From positions 1 through 22,061 of the forward strand of contig DASXTQ010000063.1 in assembly GCA_036505295.1 (NCBI GenBank): DNA of 22,061 nucleotides. Direction: 5' to 3'. The notes beneath the pieces were generated by a model. That model was not told the origin of the DNA. It ran no database searches and saw only the letters and a program-made list of their open reading frames with translations. Made by a program: the position numbers and the translations under genes. Source of the stretch: WS-7 sp036505295 (GTDB lineage Bacteria; Eisenbacteria; RBG-16-71-46; SZUA-252). Shown in pieces: positions 14,981-21,458 of the stretch. Position 1 is the first letter of the stretch. The number at the start of each line of letters is the position of its first letter.

Positions 14981-16555
14981 GTGCTCGAGAGGGAAATCAA
15001 GTTCCGGGTCCCGGAAGAACGCGACGCCGCGGCGGTTTGCGACGCGATCGAGCGTGCGGGCTTTCGCCTGGAGTCGTCGGGCTTGGTCACCCATGAAGAT
15101 CGCTACCTCGACACCGACGACTGGATCCTGTATCGCGCCGGAATCGCCCTGCGCCTGAGGCGGGAGGGTGAGCGGCTCACGCTTCAGGCGAAGACCATCC
15201 AGTCGCAAACCGAGGAAGTGCTCACGCGAACGGAGTGGGCTCAGGAAGCTCCTCCCACCGACCCACCCTGGGAGAGCCTCCCCGACGGTCCCGTGGCAAT
15301 CTTGCTCCGACCCCTCGCGAAGCTCCGCGTTTTGGCACGGCTCACGACTCGCGCCCGCGTCGAGAGCGAACGGAAGATGTTCCGGTGGCTGCACGAGCGC
15401 GAGCTGTTGGGCTCTGTCACGCTCGACCGCGTGCGCGAAGCCGGAACCCAAAACGGCGGCGGTAGCTACCGCGAGCTGGAGGTGGAGGCCCTGGACGGAG
15501 CGGCCGCGGCGCTCGAAGAGGTGCGCGCGGCCGTGGAGCGCCGGTTGGATTTACACACGAGCGTCGAGTCCAAGCTTGCGGCGGCGTTGGCCGCCGCGGG
15601 CGAGAAGCTCCCCGAGATCCCGGAGCGAGCCTACGCTCTTTACGAGGGAGATCGGCTGGTGGACGTCGCCGCGAAAACGCTGGGGCGCCACCTGACGAGG
15701 ATGTTCTGGAACGAGGCCGGGACGCGCCTCAACCTCGACCCCGAATACGTCCACGACATGCGCGTCGCGACGCGACGCCTGCGGACCGCGCTCCAAGTCT
15801 TCGCGATGGCGCTCCCCGAGGAGACGCGCGAGAGCCTCGGCCGGGACCTGCGGTGGATCGGCAGGGCGCTAGGGGGCGTTCGCGATCTCGATGTGGGGCT
15901 CCGTCGCGTGGCTGCCATGGTGTCGCGGGCGCCGGAGCACGAGCGCGCAGCCCTCTATGTGTTCGCGCGGTACCTCGAGATCGAGCGCGCGCGGCGCCGG
16001 GTGCGGTTGCTCCGCCGTCTCGATTCCAAACGGTATGAGGCGTTCCGCGAACGAGCGCAGAGGTGGCTCGACGGCGGGCCGAGCCTCTGGGTGCCGGCAG
16101 CGGCGCCGGAAGCCGCGACCGCCCCCGGCGGCGTCCATCCCGCGCTCGCGCCCGCGTACATGGTGGGCCCACGGATCGTTGCCGAATGGGATAACCGGAT
16201 GCGCGAGGCGTGCCAGGAGGCGGAGCGGAAGTCGACGCCGGCGAACGTGCATGCGCTGCGGATCGCGGTGAAGCACGCCCGCTATGCCGTCGAGTACTTC
16301 GCGGTTTCCGAAGGCCAGAGCGCCCACCACCGGGCCAAGCAGCTAGCGCGACTCCAAGACAAGCTCGGCGAGCACCAGGACGCGGCGACGTTGCTCCGTC
16401 ACATGCGTCGGTACGCGCGGACGATTCCGCGGCGGGACCGCCAGCTTCTCCTCGGAGCCCGCGGCGTGATGGACCGGCTCGAGCCCGAAACCCGGATCAC
16501 GCGCGGCGAGCTCCATGAGTTGTGGGAGCTGGGCGCGGGCGCGGACGTGACCTAG
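14981..16555 (+). CDS. CYTH-CHAD domain protein (triphosphate tunnel metalloenzyme plus polyP-binding domain)
   Basis: A 524-residue two-domain protein. The N-terminal CYTH domain (about 1-210) starts with the ExExK signature (Glu3, Glu5, Lys7) and has further basic/acidic tunnel residues: RLRR at 58-61, LQAK ending at Lys71, YRELEVE at 163-169 and ESKL with Lys198. Such domains hydrolyse inorganic triphosphate or related substrates with divalent metal. The CHAD domain (about 220-510) is helical and strongly basic, with the twin conserved-His helices VHDMRVATRRLR (His258) and VHALRIAVKHAR (His424), and binds polyphosphate in characterised proteins. It resembles E. coli YgiF in order. The start is the GTG at 14981, 11 bp after sixA, with GAGG at about 9-nt spacing. 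Placement opposite ppx/ppx2/ppk1 supports a polyphosphate role. An Ala/Pro-rich linker lies at 371-393. Confidence 0.95.
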   Translation: MLEREIKFRVPEERDAAAVCDAIERAGFRLESSGLVTHEDRYLDTDDWILYRAGIALRLRREGERLTLQAKTIQSQTEEVLTRTEWAQEAPPTDPPWESLPDGPVAILLRPLAKLRVLARLTTRARVESERKMFRWLHERELLGSVTLDRVREAGTQNGGGSYRELEVEALDGAAAALEEVRAAVERRLDLHTSVESKLAAALAAAGEKLPEIPERAYALYEGDRLVDVAAKTLGRHLTRMFWNEAGTRLNLDPEYVHDMRVATRRLRTALQVFAMALPEETRESLGRDLRWIGRALGGVRDLDVGLRRVAAMVSRAPEHERAALYVFARYLEIERARRRVRLLRRLDSKRYEAFRERAQRWLDGGPSLWVPAAAPEAATAPGGVHPALAPAYMVGPRIVAEWDNRMREACQEAERKSTPANVHALRIAVKHARYAVEYFAVSEGQSAHHRAKQLARLQDKLGEHQDAATLLRHMRRYARTIPRRDRQLLLGARGVMDRLEPETRITRGELHELWELGAGADVT

Positions 16556-16560
16556 GCAGG

Positions 16561-17136
16561 CTACTTGGCCCAGACCACCGCCTTGCGCGCCCACTGGCTC
16601 AACGGATACTTACCCTGCAAGATTTGCTGCGCCTCGCTCAGCTTCGTGGCATCGTTCGATGCCTTGTAAGCTGAGACCCCGGCCCAGTAGACGGCTTCCG
16701 GCGCGGCTTCGGTCGAAGGATACTTTTGGGCGACCGTGCGGAACCGCTTCTCAGCCTCAGCGTACTTCTCCTGCTTGAACCATACCTTCCCGATTCCCAG
16801 CTCGAGCTGAGCGAGGAGGTCGTCCACGGGCAGGAAGCCCTCGATCCTATGGCATTCCACACCATCGGGACTCATGATGAGCTGGGTTGGAGTCCACTGG
16901 ACACCGAAGCGCTTGAAGACTTGGGGTTGCTCTTTGATGTGAATCTTGGCGGGGATGAATTCGGAGCCGATCAGGTTTACGACGCGCTCGTTCGGGTAGA
17001 CCTCGGCTTCCAGCCGAGCACAGCCGCTTCAGGCGGGTGCGGCGCTGAAATCGAGGAGAGCTGCTTTCGATTGCAGCTTCGCGGCTTGCAGTGCCTGGTC
17101 CGCGTCCGTGAGCCAGTTGATGGCGAGTGCGACCAT
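16561..17136 (-). CDS. Probable selenoprotein: thioredoxin-like UxxC protein with TPR-like tail, in-frame TGA
   Basis: Read through one TGA (17029-17031), this gives a 191-residue thioredoxin-fold protein. It starts at the ATG at 17136, preceded by GGAGGG at 7-nt spacing; an ATG at 17151 lacks such a site. Residues 27-30 (LLDF) are the central strand, followed by SAAPA-U36-S-G-C39, so the TGA occupies the first Cys of a CxxC redox site. Downstream, RLEAEVYPNERVV, FIPAKIHIKEQ and QWTPTQLIM (the cis-Pro83 loop) complete the fold. Residues about 110-190 are TPR-like (ELGIGKVWFKQEKYAEAEKR; EAVYWAGVSAYKA). No signal peptide, so cytoplasmic. The frame is otherwise free of stops with conserved-looking protein on both sides of the TGA, and a SECIS-like hairpin follows it. 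Role: a thiol/selenol oxidoreductase, substrate unknown. The alternative is a recent nonsense mutation or a TGC/TGA base error. It converges with the CYTH-CHAD gene (5-bp gap). Confidence 0.8.
17002..17018 (-). promoter_or_regulatory. Candidate bacterial SECIS element
   Basis: In the mRNA sense (minus strand) the sequence is CTCGGC-TGGAA-GCCGAG: a perfect 6-bp GC-rich stem with a 5-base loop carrying G at loop positions 2 and 3. The stem begins 10 nt and the loop 16 nt after the in-frame TGA. As I recall the bacterial SECIS model, it wants a short apical loop with G in its first two positions about 16-37 nt downstream of UGA, so this fits at the short end. It would bind SelB and direct Sec insertion at residue 36. 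Caveat: the bases also encode RLEAE, and in GC-rich DNA a 6-bp stem can arise by chance. Confidence 0.6.
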
Positions 17137-17253
17137 GACGAAACCCTCCATGGAAAGACGAGACCGCGCGGGGGCGTGCTTCTCCTAGTATGATACGCCC
17201 TGACCCGGGGCACCGGCCACCCGGAGATAATTACCGCCCCAGATGGAGCGCCC
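17137..17253. promoter_or_regulatory. Divergent promoter region between the selenoprotein and ECF sigma genes
   Basis: This 117-bp region separates two outward-facing genes. On the plus strand GATAAT at 17226-17231 matches 5 of 6 -10 consensus bases and would start a transcript about 17238, with a GGAG ahead of the GTG; the best -35-like element, CTGACC at 17200-17205, is 20 bases away, longer than ideal. On the minus strand TATCAT (17195 to 17190) matches 5 of 6 -10 bases, with no good -35. I see no ECF-type GGAAC...CGT autoregulatory motif. Confidence 0.4.
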
Positions 17254-17850
17254 GTGACAAATAGCCTTCAGGATCGGACACAGGCACCCGTCTCGTCCGT
17301 ACTAGATTTGGAGGGGGTTCGTCGGCGCGAGCCACAGGCCCTTGCCGCGTTCTTCGACCAGCATTTCGACCGCGTCTACGGCCTCGTGTACCGACTGCTC
17401 GGCGACAGGCACTGGGCTGAGGACGCGACCCAGGAGGTCTTTCTCAAGCTCCACCGGGCGGCCCATACCCTGGATCCGGATCGTGATCCAGGGCCGTGGG
17501 TCACCACGATCGCCTACAACGTATGCCGCGACCTGTGGAGATCGGGCGCGTACCGCCTTTCGCGGCAAGCGATATCGATCGATGATCCGGATCATGGGGA
17601 CGGGGCCATCCCACCGAACCTCAAGGACCCCGAGCGGGAATTGATCGCCTCGGAGCGGGAGGGGCTTGTGCAGGATGCGATCGGGAAGCTCAAGGAGCCG
17701 CTCCGGGCCGTGGTCGTATTGCGCGAGTACCAAGGATTCAGCTACGAGGAGATCGCATCCGTCACGGGCACGAGCCCGGTCGCGGCGCGCAAGCGCTACT
17801 CGCGCGCCCTGACGGAGCTGGGAAAGCTATTGGAGAACTCGTTCGAATGA
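17254..17850 (+). CDS. ECF-type RNA polymerase sigma factor
   Basis: A 198-residue sigma70-family factor of the extracytoplasmic-function type: region 2 (about residues 31-100, FDRVYGLVYRLLGDRHWAEDATQE onward) for -10 recognition and core binding, a short acidic linker, and region 4 (about 137-190) with the helix-turn-helix YQGFSYEEIASVTGTSPVAARKR. No regions 1.1 or 3 are present. The start is the GTG at 17254 with GGAG at 6-nt spacing; the nearby ATG at 17243 hits a stop after four codons. Its stop overlaps the start of the FecR-domain gene (ATGA), the usual arrangement for a sigma factor and its membrane regulator. The regulon is unknown; the Wzi-like gene 40 bp beyond the regulator is a natural candidate target. 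Confidence 0.95.
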   Translation: MTNSLQDRTQAPVSSVLDLEGVRRREPQALAAFFDQHFDRVYGLVYRLLGDRHWAEDATQEVFLKLHRAAHTLDPDRDPGPWVTTIAYNVCRDLWRSGAYRLSRQAISIDDPDHGDGAIPPNLKDPERELIASEREGLVQDAIGKLKEPLRAVVVLREYQGFSYEEIASVTGTSPVAARKRYSRALTELGKLLENSFE

Positions 17851-18671
17851 CCGATCGCCAAGCAGAACCGGAAGGCGAGGATACCCGAATCCTGGAGCGG
17901 ATTCGCGGCCTGGCTCGTCCCCCCGCGGAGCCATCGTTCCGCGAGCGGCTCAGGAGGGATTTCGTCTCCGGCAGCTTCGGTCAGCGGCCGCGTGCCGTCG
18001 AGGCCCCACCTCGCAGGCCGGCGCGTATCCTAGCGTGGGGGGCGGGACTTTCGGCCGCGGCGTCGATCGCGATCGTTCTTGCGGTGCTCAATCAGCCGCC
18101 GCGCTGGACGGCGCTCCCGAGCGGGGGCTCCGGCAACCTCATCGTGAACGGCCTATCGATACCGGTTCGCGAGACGGCCGAGCTCACGCGCCGTATACGA
18201 CCGGGCTCCCGAATCCGCCTCGAGAGCACCGAGGAGCTGGACCTGATCAGCTCGGGGCTCCTAGCGATGCAGCTCTCCCCCGGGACCGAGATGGTTCTCC
18301 CGCCCCCTCCCGGACGCTGGTTCGCCCGGGGCCCCAGGGGCAAGGTGGCCGGCGGCCTCTTGCGCGTCACCACCGGAAGGCGCTTCCACGGCGCTCGCCT
18401 CGCAATCACGACACCCGACGCCACAATCCACGTGACGGGCACGACGCTCGCCGTGATCGCCGAGCCCACGGGCACGTGCGTCTGCGTGCTCGAAGGAACC
18501 GCTCACGTCGCCTCGCATGCCCCGCATCAGGGCGAGATGACCCGCGTGATCCCGGGATCCAGTTGCGAGGTCAAACGCGGGGGACAGACGCCCAAGAGAG
18601 GCGAGATGCGCGATGCCGAGCGGCCCAGGCTGGTCGACCTGCGCGATCGCATGCAGGCGGTGATGAACTAG
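17847..18671 (+). CDS. FecR-domain membrane protein, probable anti-sigma regulator
   Basis: A 274-residue single-pass membrane protein. The N-terminal cytoplasmic part (1-60) contains basic helices (FRERLRRDF); one membrane helix spans about 61-81; the rest is periplasmic. Residues about 95-235 form a FecR-type beta domain, best seen in ITTPDATIHVTGTTLAVI followed by CVCVLEGTAHV. FecR proteins relay an outer-membrane signal to a cognate ECF sigma factor. There is no zinc-binding HxxxCxxC anti-sigma motif, so sigma binding would involve a different N-terminal fold; FecR-domain proteins also occur as general regulators. The 4-bp ATGA overlap with the sigma gene makes the pair one unit. Two closely spaced Cys (CVC) in the periplasmic domain could form a redox-sensitive site; this is speculation. 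Confidence 0.85.
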   Translation: MTDRQAEPEGEDTRILERIRGLARPPAEPSFRERLRRDFVSGSFGQRPRAVEAPPRRPARILAWGAGLSAAASIAIVLAVLNQPPRWTALPSGGSGNLIVNGLSIPVRETAELTRRIRPGSRIRLESTEELDLISSGLLAMQLSPGTEMVLPPPPGRWFARGPRGKVAGGLLRVTTGRRFHGARLAITTPDATIHVTGTTLAVIAEPTGTCVCVLEGTAHVASHAPHQGEMTRVIPGSSCEVKRGGQTPKRGEMRDAERPRLVDLRDRMQAVMN

Positions 18672-18674
18672 CGG

Positions 18675-18711
18675 TGGACGGGGCCGGGGTCGCGCCGTAT
18701 TCTGCCCCGCG
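18675..18711 (+). promoter_or_regulatory. Possible promoter for the second Wzi-like gene, leaderless geometry
   Basis: TGGACG (18675-18680, 4 of 6 to -35) and TATTCT (18698-18703, 4 of 6 to -10) are 17 bases apart, and the -10 ends 8 bases before the ATG at 18712. This is the same -10-to-start distance as for the first Wzi-like gene, and again there is no Shine-Dalgarno. The elements are weaker, so the call rests partly on the shared geometry. Confidence 0.4.
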
Positions 18712-20319
18712 ATGCGGCCTCCTTCAGGGAAGACGCGGTGGCATCGTGGGCGGGCGCTCATCCTCGTTGCCGCGTCGGCGTTTCTAGCGACACTTTCCTC
18801 CACGCCACGGCCCGCGTTCGCTGTATACGACCTTCTGGAAGAAATCCCCGTCGAGAATCCCCTCTACTCCGATATCGAGTCTCTGGCGCTCCGCTTCGGG
18901 TCGGACGGATTTTTCGTGAATCGGCGGCCCTGGACACGCGGGGAAGCGCTCGCATTCCTGAACGACCTGCGGCGGCGCGAGCCCGCGGCGGTGGAGGACC
19001 CTTCGTTCTCGCGAATCGAGCGCGAAGTATCTCCGGATGCTCCAGGGGCTAGGCGCCCGGCATGGGTGCTGGAAGAAGAGGGCCGGCGCGTCGAGGTCTC
19101 GCCCTATGTGGAGGCGCTCTACCAGGAAAACCGCACGCTCCTCCCGATTCTGAATCGCGACTATCGGATCGGCGCCCAGGCGAGCGCGCGCGTGGCCACC
19201 CGGCTCCTCTTCTTCGGCGACTGGTACGCCGGTACTTCCTCTCAGGGTGGTCATGGCACCCCCAATTTCGGAACGACGTTCGCGCTCGCGGAGGGAGTCG
19301 ATTTCAACACTTGGCTCAACCGCGCCTACGTCGCGTTGGAAGGGGCCGACACACCGCACCGGATCCGCGCGACCCTCGCGCACTCGTGGGTCCGTTGGGG
19401 ACCCGGGGCTACCGGGACGCTCGGGGTCTCCGACGCCGCTCCGGCGCTCGATCGGCTCGGATTCGACATCGGCATCCTGCGCGACGTCGAGATCTCGTGG
19501 TTCGTCGCGAGCCTGGATCCGGTGGAGCAAAGTTACGACGCCGCACATCGCCTGAGCGTCCGCCTCGGCGATCGACTGGAGCTTGGAGTCACCGAGGAAG
19601 CACGCTTCGACGGTACCGATCAGATCTTCTATTACTTCATTCCCGCCTTTCCGTACACCTTCATCGAGAAGCGCGTAGACGCGTTCACCGCGGGCGTGGA
19701 TAGCACGAACAAGTTCATCAAGAACAACGTCATGGCGTCCGCCGATTTCAGCCTGAAAATGGGACGCGGGCTGCGCTGGTACGGTGAGCTCCTTGTCGAC
19801 GATTACTCGATCTCCTCCACCTTCAAGCCCAAGCAGGTCGGCTGGCAGACGGGCGTCCATGGGGCGCGCGCGCTCGATGGGCGGCGGATCGTATCCGCGC
19901 GGGCCGAGTACACGCGAATCTACAATTTCGTGTACACGGTCTGGCATGGTCACGACTTCGAGTTCGCGGGACGCCCCCTCGGGTATGTGCTCGGGCCGGA
20001 TGCCGAGCAGGCATGGGGGGAAGTTCGGTTGGATTGGAATGTGCCGTGGACCGCGACGATTCAGGTCGCGCGCGTTCAGAAAGGCGAGGGAGCAATCGGT
20101 CAGCCCTGGATTCCCTCGTCGGGAAAAGTCGACAACGTGCCTCTATCGGGCATCGTGGAGCGAACGTGGAGCGGAAGCGCGGGCGTGGCGTTCCGGCCCG
20201 AGGCGGGGTTGTCCCTCGAGGGAAGACTCGGTTACGCGGACGTGAAAAACGCCGGGCACGTCGGGGGCGTGGAACGCCGCCACCTCACCGGCTCGATCGA
20301 GCTTCGAGCGAGGTGGTGA
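18712..20319 (+). CDS. Wzi-like outer-membrane capsule-assembly family protein (paralogue 2)
   Basis: A 535-residue exported outer-membrane barrel of the same family as the protein at 7570-9132. A basic N-region (RPPSGKTRWHRGR) precedes the hydrophobic signal core, with cleavage near Ala37 (AFA before VYDLLEE). An N-terminal helical region (LYSDIESLALRF...) leads into barrel strands. Shared signatures are RWGPGATGTLGVSDAAP near 228-244, NVMASADFSLKMGRG, GELLVDDYS, EYTRIYNFVYTV and GRPLGYVLGPDAE at 420-432; the C-terminus is ELRARW, aromatic as expected. Conservation with paralogue 1 is highest in the C-terminal half. It follows the sigma/FecR pair by 40 bp and converges with the epimerase gene, leaving 4 bp. 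A role in surface polysaccharide attachment is inferred from family and from the sugar genes beyond it. Confidence 0.85.
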   Translation: MRPPSGKTRWHRGRALILVAASAFLATLSSTPRPAFAVYDLLEEIPVENPLYSDIESLALRFGSDGFFVNRRPWTRGEALAFLNDLRRREPAAVEDPSFSRIEREVSPDAPGARRPAWVLEEEGRRVEVSPYVEALYQENRTLLPILNRDYRIGAQASARVATRLLFFGDWYAGTSSQGGHGTPNFGTTFALAEGVDFNTWLNRAYVALEGADTPHRIRATLAHSWVRWGPGATGTLGVSDAAPALDRLGFDIGILRDVEISWFVASLDPVEQSYDAAHRLSVRLGDRLELGVTEEARFDGTDQIFYYFIPAFPYTFIEKRVDAFTAGVDSTNKFIKNNVMASADFSLKMGRGLRWYGELLVDDYSISSTFKPKQVGWQTGVHGARALDGRRIVSARAEYTRIYNFVYTVWHGHDFEFAGRPLGYVLGPDAEQAWGEVRLDWNVPWTATIQVARVQKGEGAIGQPWIPSSGKVDNVPLSGIVERTWSGSAGVAFRPEAGLSLEGRLGYADVKNAGHVGGVERRHLTGSIELRARW

Positions 20320-20323
20320 GGGT

Positions 20324-21457
20324 TCAGCCTCGGCTTGAGCCGACGGTCGCCGCTTCCCTCAGGACCCCCAGCTCTTTCATCCGCTCCTGGGCGCCCGCCG
20401 CCGCATTGTGGAAATCCGGACGCGCGAGGGCCCAAGCGACGTAACCGCGCACCACGTCGCCAAGACTCTCCTCGGGAAGCCAGCCGTGCGCCTTGAGCGC
20501 GGATACATCCGAACGGATGTGTCTCGTGTCGCCGACTCGATAGAGTCCGGTCACTCGCGGCTCGCAGTCGACGCCGGCGACCCGCGCAACCAGCTCCGCC
20601 AACTCGAGCACAGAGACCGAGCGATCTCCTCCCACGTTGAACGACCCGCCATGCATCCCAGCCCGCTCCAGCGGAAGGAGCGTCGCGCGAACAACGTCGC
20701 GGATGCCGACGTAGTCCCGCAATTGTTCCCCGTCCTCGTAAACGAGGGGCTGAACACCGGAGCCGAGCTGCACGGTGAAATTGCGCAGGGCGCCCGAATA
20801 GGCGTTTCGAAAGGACTGGCGCGGTCCCTGGACGATCGAATACCGGAATGAAACGCTTGGAATCTTGTAGCGCGCGCCCAGTTTCACGGCGATTTCGTCC
20901 TGGTCACGCTTGGAAAAGCCGTACGGGTTGTGCGGGTTCATGACCGCCTCGCCCGTCCACAGGGCTTCGAGCCGGCCCCCGCACCGCGGGCATGCGTGGT
21001 TCCATTCGCCTTGCTCGAGCTGCTCCTCGGACCGCGGGCCCGGATAGAAGTCTCCGTCGCTGCCGCATCGGTGTCGCCCCTCTCCGTAGACCGCCTGGGA
21101 GGAAGCGACCACGACCAGCTCCACGTTTCGATGCTCGGATACGATCAGCTCGTAGAGGAGCGCCGTGGAAGCGGCATTCGTCGTGAAGAAGGTGCTGAAA
21201 TCGGGGAGGTAGTCCTGGTAGGCGGCCATGTGAAACACGTACCGCACGTCCTGGAGCGCCCGCCGCATGCATTCGGGGTCGCGAACGTCGCCGCGGATGA
21301 ACTCCGCATCCGCGGGGAGGTAGTCGGGGACGCGGCCGTCGTGGACCGGAGGCGTCAGAAGATCCAGGATCCTGACGTCGATACCGCGCGCGATCAGTCC
21401 GTCGACCAGATGGGAACCGATGAACCCCGCGCCGCCGGTGACCAGAGCCTTCGCCAC
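20324..21457 (-). CDS. NAD-dependent sugar-nucleotide epimerase, dTDP-L-rhamnose 4-epimerase-like
   Basis: A 377-residue short-chain dehydrogenase/reductase of the extended type acting on nucleotide sugars in the cytoplasm. NAD is bound by TGGAGFIGSH (residues 7-16); Tyr179 and Lys183 (YGFSK) are the catalytic pair; FRYSIVQGPRQS and LRDYVGIRDV are typical substrate-domain segments. Between strands 5 and 6 there is an insertion with Cys131 and a CPRC knuckle (Cys156, Cys159) that looks like a zinc ribbon. I recall this insertion, with YPG and EQL nearby, from dTDP-L-rhamnose 4-epimerases, which make dTDP-6-deoxy-L-talose; other 4-epimerases cannot be excluded. The start is the GTG at 21457, one base after the TAG of the sugar transferase gene, so the two are tightly coupled. 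The C-terminal 30 residues extend past the family core. Confidence 0.85.
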   Translation of the reverse strand: MAKALVTGGAGFIGSHLVDGLIARGIDVRILDLLTPPVHDGRVPDYLPADAEFIRGDVRDPECMRRALQDVRYVFHMAAYQDYLPDFSTFFTTNAASTALLYELIVSEHRNVELVVVASSQAVYGEGRHRCGSDGDFYPGPRSEEQLEQGEWNHACPRCGGRLEALWTGEAVMNPHNPYGFSKRDQDEIAVKLGARYKIPSVSFRYSIVQGPRQSFRNAYSGALRNFTVQLGSGVQPLVYEDGEQLRDYVGIRDVVRATLLPLERAGMHGGSFNVGGDRSVSVLELAELVARVAGVDCEPRVTGLYRVGDTRHIRSDVSALKAHGWLPEESLGDVVRGYVAWALARPDFHNAAAGAQERMKELGVLREAATVGSSRG

Positions 21458-21458
21458 C

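Noticed and set aside
16561..16875. Stand-alone 104-residue TPR gene starting at the ATG at 16875
   Set aside because: No Shine-Dalgarno precedes this ATG, and the frame upstream to 17136 encodes the rest of a thioredoxin fold, so this is only the C-terminal part of the TGA-containing gene.
17029..17031. TGA as an ordinary pseudogene stop or a frameshift scar
   Set aside because: The frame is the same on both sides, no other lesion is seen, the codon sits exactly at the catalytic Cys position and a hairpin follows. It is kept as the main alternative but not preferred.
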